Source of the DNA: SMBSF63 sp034003545
Lineage (GTDB): Bacteria; Chloroflexota; Anaerolineae; Anaerolineales; Anaerolineaceae
DNA length: 27,360 bases
Direction: 5' to 3'
NCBI GenBank assembly: GCA_964447155.1
Contig: CAYURM010000043.1
Coordinates: 1-27,360 of the forward strand
The notes beneath the pieces were generated by a model that worked only from the letters and a program-made list of their open reading frames with translations, made no database searches and was not told where the DNA came from. This document shows positions 23,853 through 27,360 of this stretch, piece after piece (the stretch's first letter is position 1; every line of letters begins with the position of its first letter). The position numbers were made by a program, and so were the translations under genes.

Positions 23853-24809
23853 TCAGATCACCAATTGGTCATAGATTTTTTCGAGGGACAGGTCCGGGAC
23901 GACCGTTCCCGGCTGCCGTAAGGTCAGCGCGGCTGCCGAAACGCCCAGCCGCAGGGCTTCTTCCATTTCGATATCGTTCAGATAGCCGTAAATGAGGGTG
24001 GCGGTGAGAGCATCCCCCGCGCCGGTTGGGTCTATGATTTTGGTACTCATGGCGGGGATATGCCCGCTGGTTTCTTGCGTGGCATAGCATACGCCAAATT
24101 CAGCGATAGGGATGATCGCGGTGTGGACGCCTTTGTTGATCAGCTTGCGGGCGGCCTGCATGGCGCTGTCCCGTTCTTCTGTCAGTACTTCTACATCGGT
24201 GATGACACTGGCTTCGTGGGCGTTGGCATTGAGCAGATAGATCTGGTCGAGGAAGGGCACCAGGCGCGGAGCGACCTTGTGCGAAGCGGCATCCGCCCAG
24301 ACAGGGATTTTCGCCTTGCGGGCCTGAGTAAAAATTGCTTTGAGGGTTTTTTCATCCAGATTGGCATCCACGAAGATCAGGCCTGCTTCTGCGAACAGGT
24401 TAGCGTTCTGCTTGATGTATTGAGGGGTGATGGTTTCCAGCACGCGCATATCATACATGGCAAAATTCAGCTCGCCAGTTTCGTCCAGAACGGCCAGATA
24501 GGAAGCGGTTGCCCGTTTTTCGGAGGCGATGCTGAAATCAATGCCAACCCCGGCTGAGGCGGCGTGCTCCAGTAAATGCCAGCCAAACTGGTCCCGGCCG
24601 ACGGCGGTGATCAACTGGACATTTAAGCCTAAATGGGCCAGGTTTTCCGCCACATTGCGGGAGACGCCCCCGAATGACGGGCGGACTTTCGCCGGGATAG
24701 AAGTCTTCGGCTCGGGCATTTCGATGGTGCGGCCAACGATATCCAGACCGGCAGCCCCGATGACAAGAACCGTTTTGTCCGCAGCGGGTGACTCTTCATA
24801 AGGGTACAT
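23853..24809 (-). CDS. psuK: Pseudouridine kinase (PfkB family)
   Basis: This 318-aa sugar/nucleoside kinase of the PfkB (ribokinase) fold should phosphorylate pseudouridine to pseudouridine 5'-phosphate, the PsuG substrate. The substrate-binding GGVSRNVAENL (47-57) is of the type seen in pseudouridine kinases. DPTGAGDA (260-267) carries the catalytic base Asp266 and the anion hole. Specificity is assigned mainly from psuG directly downstream; by itself it could be another PfkB kinase. AGGA lies 8 nt before the ATG, and an extended -10 (24865-24873) gives a leader of about 50 nt. Confidence 0.92.
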   Translation of the reverse strand: MYPYEESPAADKTVLVIGAAGLDIVGRTIEMPEPKTSIPAKVRPSFGGVSRNVAENLAHLGLNVQLITAVGRDQFGWHLLEHAASAGVGIDFSIASEKRATASYLAVLDETGELNFAMYDMRVLETITPQYIKQNANLFAEAGLIFVDANLDEKTLKAIFTQARKAKIPVWADAASHKVAPRLVPFLDQIYLLNANAHEASVITDVEVLTEERDSAMQAARKLINKGVHTAIIPIAEFGVCYATQETSGHIPAMSTKIIDPTGAGDALTATLIYGYLNDIEMEEALRLGVSAAALTLRQPGTVVPDLSLEKIYDQLVI

Positions 24810-24864
24810 GGCATGTCCTGTTTGTGGTTTGATATGAAAAATGATATCGCAATTTCAATAGCAA

Positions 24865-24873
24865 TTTATACCA
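24865..24873 (-). promoter_or_regulatory. Extended -10 promoter for psuK-psuG
   Basis: The minus-strand sequence TGGTATAAA has five of six -10 matches and the TGn extension. No clear -35 is present. Transcription should start near 24858. Confidence 0.55.
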
Positions 24874-24915
24874 CAAAAGCGACGGGATACGTCCCTTTCC
24901 TGCGCTAATTCGGAG

Positions 24916-25004
24916 CCTCCCGCAGGGATGTATGTTGTGCGAGGGTTACAAAGCAATATCTTCAGAAGTATATGATGGACTGGGCAAGTCCAACCTGCGG
25001 GAGG
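24916..25004. repeat. 11-bp inverted repeat spanning a structured intergenic region
   Basis: CCTCCCGCAGG (24916-24926) and CCTGCGGGAGG (24994-25004) are perfect inverted repeats 67 nt apart. Between them lies a small hairpin GGACT-GGGCA-AGTCC (24978-24992). GCAGGGATG occurs at the first arm (24922-24930) and again at 25031-25039. The 277-nt gap between psuK and the next gene holds no protein gene that I can support. It may hold a structured RNA or a decayed repeat. Confidence 0.5.
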
Positions 25005-25072
25005 ATGTCAATGCCAGCCCAAACGTACTTGCAGGGATGCGCCGGTTCTTTTTATATCTCTGGTAAATCGTG

Positions 25073-25078
25073 TATAAT
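25073..25078 (+). promoter_or_regulatory. -10 element placing the transcript start at the ATG
   Basis: A perfect TATAAT ends only 8 nt before the ATG at 25087. The expected transcription start (25085-25087) coincides with the start codon, and no Shine-Dalgarno sequence precedes it. The -35 is a poor T-rich stretch (about 25049-25055). Confidence 0.6.
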
Positions 25079-25086
25079 CCAACGTC

Positions 25087-26091
25087 ATGAATAAAGCGGA
25101 TATCGAAAAAAAGGAAATTTCCATCTGGCGGCGGTTGATCCCTGGGCTGCTGTTGGGGTTTTTTGTCTTTCTGGCCCTGGTGCTGATTGGCGATGTGCGC
25201 AAGATGGGCGATACATTGAAACAATTCCGCTGGGAGTGGTTTATCCCGGTGTTGATGTTGACCACATTTAACGACGGGCTGCGGTTCATTAAGTGGCATT
25301 TCTACGTGCGCCAGCTTGGGGTGACCAACGTAGGTTGGAAGGAAAGCATGCGCATGTTTGTGGGCGGCTTTCCGCTGTCGGTGACGCCGGGCAAGGTGGG
25401 CGAAGCGCTGAAAGGGGTGTGGCTGAACCAGGCCAGCGGGCTGCCGGTGGGCAGCGGCGTGTCGGTGGTGGTCGCAGAGCGGATCAGCGATGGTCTGGCG
25501 GTGCTGGTGTTGTCGGTGTTCGGCGTAGCTGCTTATCCGCAATACTGGCCGGTGTTTGCTTTCGTGCTGGGGATGTTACTGGCTGCGGTGGTGATTTCGC
25601 AAATTCCACCGCTGGCGAACTGGTTTCTGAACCTGGCCGGGAAAATCCCGGTGGTGAAGCGGTTTGCTCCCGGCCTGCGTGATTTTTATGAAGGCAGCGC
25701 CGGGCTGTTTAAGCCGGTTGCGACGGTGGCAGCGGTGGCCCTGGGGTCACTGTCCTGGATGGGGGAAGGGATCGGTTTGTATGTGATCCTGATCGGCCTG
25801 GGCGAGACCCCCGACTTTCAATTGCTGGCCCTGTCGATTTTTGTGATGGCTTTTTCTACAGTGGTGGGGGCGGTTTCGGCACTGCCGGGCGGCCTGGGCG
25901 CGGCAGAAGTGTCGATGACCGGCATGCTGGTGCTGCTGGCCGGGCTGGACACGGCGGTTGCTTCATCTGCTACAGTATTGATTCGGATCGGTACGTTATG
26001 GTTTGGCGTTCTGCTCGGTTTGATCGTGTGGGGGGTCTCGCCAAAGATGCTGGGATTGAGAGAGAAGAATGGAAGCATTGCTGAAAGTTGA
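25087..26091 (+). CDS. UPF0104 / LPG-synthase-TM-like membrane protein
   Basis: This 334-aa integral membrane protein has about eight TM helices and belongs to the lysylphosphatidylglycerol-synthase TM region/YbhN/AglD superfamily. The flippase-like core motifs are GGFPLSVTPGKVGEALKGVW (about 98-117) with the conserved TPGKxGE, AERISDGLAV, and SALPGGLGAAEVSMTGML (about 260-277) with the PGGxGxxE pattern. It lacks the soluble aminoacyl-transfer domain of MprF, so it is not a full LPG synthase. Lipid flipping or glycolipid handling is the likely role, but the substrate is unknown. No Shine-Dalgarno is present and the promoter touches the ATG, so the mRNA is probably leaderless. The PHP gene overlaps its end by 23 nt. 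Confidence 0.9.
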   Translation: MNKADIEKKEISIWRRLIPGLLLGFFVFLALVLIGDVRKMGDTLKQFRWEWFIPVLMLTTFNDGLRFIKWHFYVRQLGVTNVGWKESMRMFVGGFPLSVTPGKVGEALKGVWLNQASGLPVGSGVSVVVAERISDGLAVLVLSVFGVAAYPQYWPVFAFVLGMLLAAVVISQIPPLANWFLNLAGKIPVVKRFAPGLRDFYEGSAGLFKPVATVAAVALGSLSWMGEGIGLYVILIGLGETPDFQLLALSIFVMAFSTVVGAVSALPGGLGAAEVSMTGMLVLLAGLDTAVASSATVLIRIGTLWFGVLLGLIVWGVSPKMLGLREKNGSIAES

Positions 26092-26785
26092 ATTTCACTG
26101 TCATACGATTTATTCGCGGGACAGTTTGAGCAGTCTGGAAGATGTGTTAAAGAAATGTGATGAGCGCGGCGTGGACCGCCTGGCGATCACCGACCATAAC
26201 ACGATCCGCGGGGCACTGCGGGCGCAGGAAATGGATCCGCAGCGGGTGATCGTGGGCGAAGAGATCCTGACGCGCGAAGGCGGGGAAATTCTGGCGTTGT
26301 TCGTCAAGGAAGAAGTGCCCCGCGGGCTGCCCGCGGTGGAGGCTGTGCGGCGATTGAAGGAGCAGGATGCGTTCATCAGCCTGTCACACCCGTTTGATTA
26401 CAGCCGCCATGGCTGGACACGGGCCATGCTGGAAAAGGTGCTGCCCGACCTGGATGCGATCGAGGTGTTCAATTCACGCACCCTGATGCCGGAGATCAAC
26501 CAGCGGGCGGCGCGCTTTGCCGCGGAACATGAGTTGCCCGGCACGGTGGGTTCGGACGCGCATCTGCTGCTGGAGGTGGGACGGACGACCCTGTCGCTGC
26601 CGCCTTTCCATTCAGCGGCTGAATTGCGCGAGGTGATCTGGCAGGGCGAACCGCAGTTAAAGCAGGCGTCTGTTTTCATTCGCCTGGCGACGCGGTATGC
26701 GATCATGGTGCAGCAATTTGCGCCTGAAAGGATCGAGCGCCGGCGTCAGCAGGCATGGGAAAACTTCCTGGCTGACAAGCAATAA
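26069..26785 (+). CDS. PHP-domain metal-dependent phosphoesterase
   Basis: This 238-aa protein of the PHP (polymerase and histidinol phosphatase) superfamily is predicted to hydrolyse phosphoesters with a multinuclear metal centre. The ligand motifs are in order: HxH as His10-Cys-His12, TDHN with Asp42-His43, GEE with Glu64-Glu65, SHPFD with His107, and GSDAH with Asp163 and His165. It is a stand-alone PHP protein, not fused to DNA polymerase. Substrates of this class include histidinol phosphate, AMP derivatives and oligonucleotides; none can be chosen here. It starts inside the preceding membrane protein gene (23-nt overlap) after AGAGAGAAG, so the two are coupled. It stops before the tRNA-Leu promoter. 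Confidence 0.92.
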   Translation: MEALLKVEFHCHTIYSRDSLSSLEDVLKKCDERGVDRLAITDHNTIRGALRAQEMDPQRVIVGEEILTREGGEILALFVKEEVPRGLPAVEAVRRLKEQDAFISLSHPFDYSRHGWTRAMLEKVLPDLDAIEVFNSRTLMPEINQRAARFAAEHELPGTVGSDAHLLLEVGRTTLSLPPFHSAAELREVIWQGEPQLKQASVFIRLATRYAIMVQQFAPERIERRRQQAWENFLADKQ

Positions 26786-26807
26786 GGGGTGAATTTTCTT
26801 AACAGGA

Positions 26808-26837
26808 TTGTATAAAATCCGTGCTATCTGATATAAT
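26808..26837 (+). promoter_or_regulatory. Promoter of tRNA-Leu
   Basis: TTGTAT (26808-26813) and TATAAT (26832-26837) are separated by 18 nt, with TGA before the -10 forming an extended element. The tRNA begins 28 nt after the -10, leaving a short 5' leader for RNase P. Confidence 0.72.
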
Positions 26838-26864
26838 CTCGGACGACGGTGAACGTGCCGTTGT

Positions 26865-26947
26865 GGGGCGGTGGCGGAATTGGCAGACGCAGGGGACTTA
26901 AAATCCCCCGGTTAAACACCTTGTGGGTTCGACCCCCACCCGCCCTA
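26865..26947 (+). tRNA. tRNA-Leu (anticodon TAA)
   Basis: This complete class II tRNA has acceptor GGGGCGG/CCGCCCT (one terminal G-U), an anticodon stem GGGGA/TCCCC (26892-26896 and 26904-26908) and loop CTTAAAA with anticodon TAA at 26899-26901. The variable arm is long, as required for Leu, and the T arm is GTGGG/CCCAC. Discriminator A47 of the acceptor end (26947) fits leucine identity; CCA is not fully encoded. It reads UUA and UUG, so it does not match the CTC specifier of the leuS T-box. Confidence 0.96.
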
Positions 26948-26957
26948 CAAGAAACGA

Positions 26958-26996
26958 CACAGCCAGGCGCATTGCGCCTGGCTGTGGTTGTTTAAG
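26958..26996 (+). terminator. Terminator of tRNA-Leu
   Basis: A perfect 13-bp stem CACAGCCAGGCGC/GCGCCTGGCTGTG (26958-26970 with 26974-26986) with an ATT loop is followed by GTTGTTT. It begins 11 nt after the tRNA. Confidence 0.82.
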
Positions 26997-27086
26997 GATG
27001 TGATCACAAATAAAATTGGATTTCAGAGATAACGGAAAATGGTTTTACTTCCTACTGAGTGACTGCATTTTCAAAACATCAGCATG

Positions 27087-27120
27087 AAAACACTTCTTCC
27101 CCGGGAGTGTTTTTCTTTTT
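27087..27120 (+). terminator. Intrinsic terminator-like hairpin
   Basis: The stem AAAACACT/AGTGTTTT (27087-27094 with 27106-27113) has an 11-nt loop and runs into TTTTCTTTTT. No gene ends just before it, so it may be a second terminator for the tRNA unit or an attenuator for the small ORF at 27206. Confidence 0.7.
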
Positions 27121-27205
27121 CCTCAGTAGGGGAGAGTTGCAAATAACTATTAGGAGGCGTAAGATAATTACATGGGAAAGCGGGAAACTCATTGCAAGGA
27201 GAATC

Positions 27206-27337
27206 ATGAGAAATGAAAAGGGTTTTTTCAAGAGAAATTATCGAAAGATCAAAAGCTTTCTGAAGAATCCAGGGCTGTATATGGCCGATTCTATCCTTTC
27301 TTATTATCTCGAATTTAGACAAACACTAGAAGCCTGA
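27206..27337 (+). CDS. Small 43-aa ORF, possibly N-terminal remnant of a surface-polysaccharide enzyme
   Basis: ATG 27206 follows AAGGAG by 6 nt, a good ribosome binding site, so translation is plausible. The peptide is basic at first (FFKRNYRKIKSFLKNP) and continues GLYMADSILSYYLE. A pattern of the type K-x-F-x-x-x-P-x-x-F/Y-x-x-D is found at the N-terminus of many capsule and LPS glycosyl- or phosphotransferases, as a membrane-associated helix; I recall this from family knowledge and could not search. The stop codon lies inside a hairpin (27331-27351). The base composition is distinctly AT-rich compared with the other genes. It could be a real small protein, a leader peptide or the broken start of a longer gene. 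Confidence 0.4.
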   Translation: MRNEKGFFKRNYRKIKSFLKNPGLYMADSILSYYLEFRQTLEA

Positions 27338-27351
27338 ACAAAGATCAGGCT
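27331..27351 (+). repeat. Hairpin overlapping the small ORF's stop codon
   Basis: AGCCTGA (27331-27337) and TCAGGCT (27345-27351) form a perfect 7-bp stem around ACAAAGA. The TGA stop of the 43-codon ORF is in the 5' arm. No T-run is visible before the window ends. Confidence 0.55.
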
Positions 27352-27360
27352 GAAGAAACA

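Noticed and set aside
24946..25542. 198-codon minus-strand frame over the UPF0104 gene start
   Set aside because: It lies antisense to the conserved membrane protein and has a His/Gln-rich, domain-free translation.

Overview
The window looks like a chromosomal segment of an Anaerolineae-type Chloroflexota bacterium. This is an inference from protein style and regulation, not a database match. The supporting features are two receptor Ser/Thr kinases with Thr/Pro-rich linkers and extracytoplasmic TolB-like propellers, a VIT/vWA surface protein, a Leu T-box in front of leuS, a moderately GC-rich genome and several promoters of the extended -10 type. I see no phage, IS element, CRISPR array or plasmid gene. 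Most of the window is core genome with an envelope/signalling accent.

Layout. 1-54 is the 3' part of tRNA-Ala(GGC). About 116-368 is a Leu-specific T-box leader, followed by leuS (403-2856) and a strong terminator. 3196-4305 holds an MgtC-family membrane protein and a GNAT acetyltransferase. A CPBP-family membrane protease (4348-5181, minus) lies head to head with a secreted VIT/vWA protein (5511-7877). A perfect 22-bp palindrome (8001-8022) sits beside the prfA-prmC operon (9947-8029, minus; one-base overlap). ridA (10193-10582) is divergent from prfA.

10793-17224 is a tight five-gene plus-strand operon. It encodes a GT2 glycosyltransferase, a WbaP-type polyprenyl-phosphate sugar-1-phosphate transferase, a PglF/CapD-type UDP-sugar 4,6-dehydratase and two tandem FemAB-family aminoacyltransferases. 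Together they could start a lipid-linked glycan and decorate it, or peptidoglycan, with amino acids. Convergent to it are two sister kinase genes (21626-19440, then 19414-17348, minus). Each protein reads kinase, TM helix, Thr/Pro linker, six-bladed propeller. A membrane protein with TP-rich repeats (21755-22837) is divergent from them and ends at a bidirectional terminator shared with psuG.

24809-22898 (minus) is the pseudouridine degradation pair psuK-psuG. 25087-26785 encodes a UPF0104/LPG-synthase-TM-like membrane protein, probably on a leaderless mRNA, overlapping a PHP-domain phosphoesterase. tRNA-Leu(TAA) (26865-26947) follows with its own promoter and terminator. The last 300 bases are AT-rich and carry a 43-codon ORF that resembles the N-terminal segment of surface-polysaccharide enzymes.

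The most interesting places are the polysaccharide operon with twin FemAB genes, the paired kinase/propeller receptors with an identically spaced cysteine pair and a divergent TP-rich membrane partner, and several untypical expression signals: a leaderless start, a duplicated start region, and a possible hairpin switch before the VIT/vWA gene.
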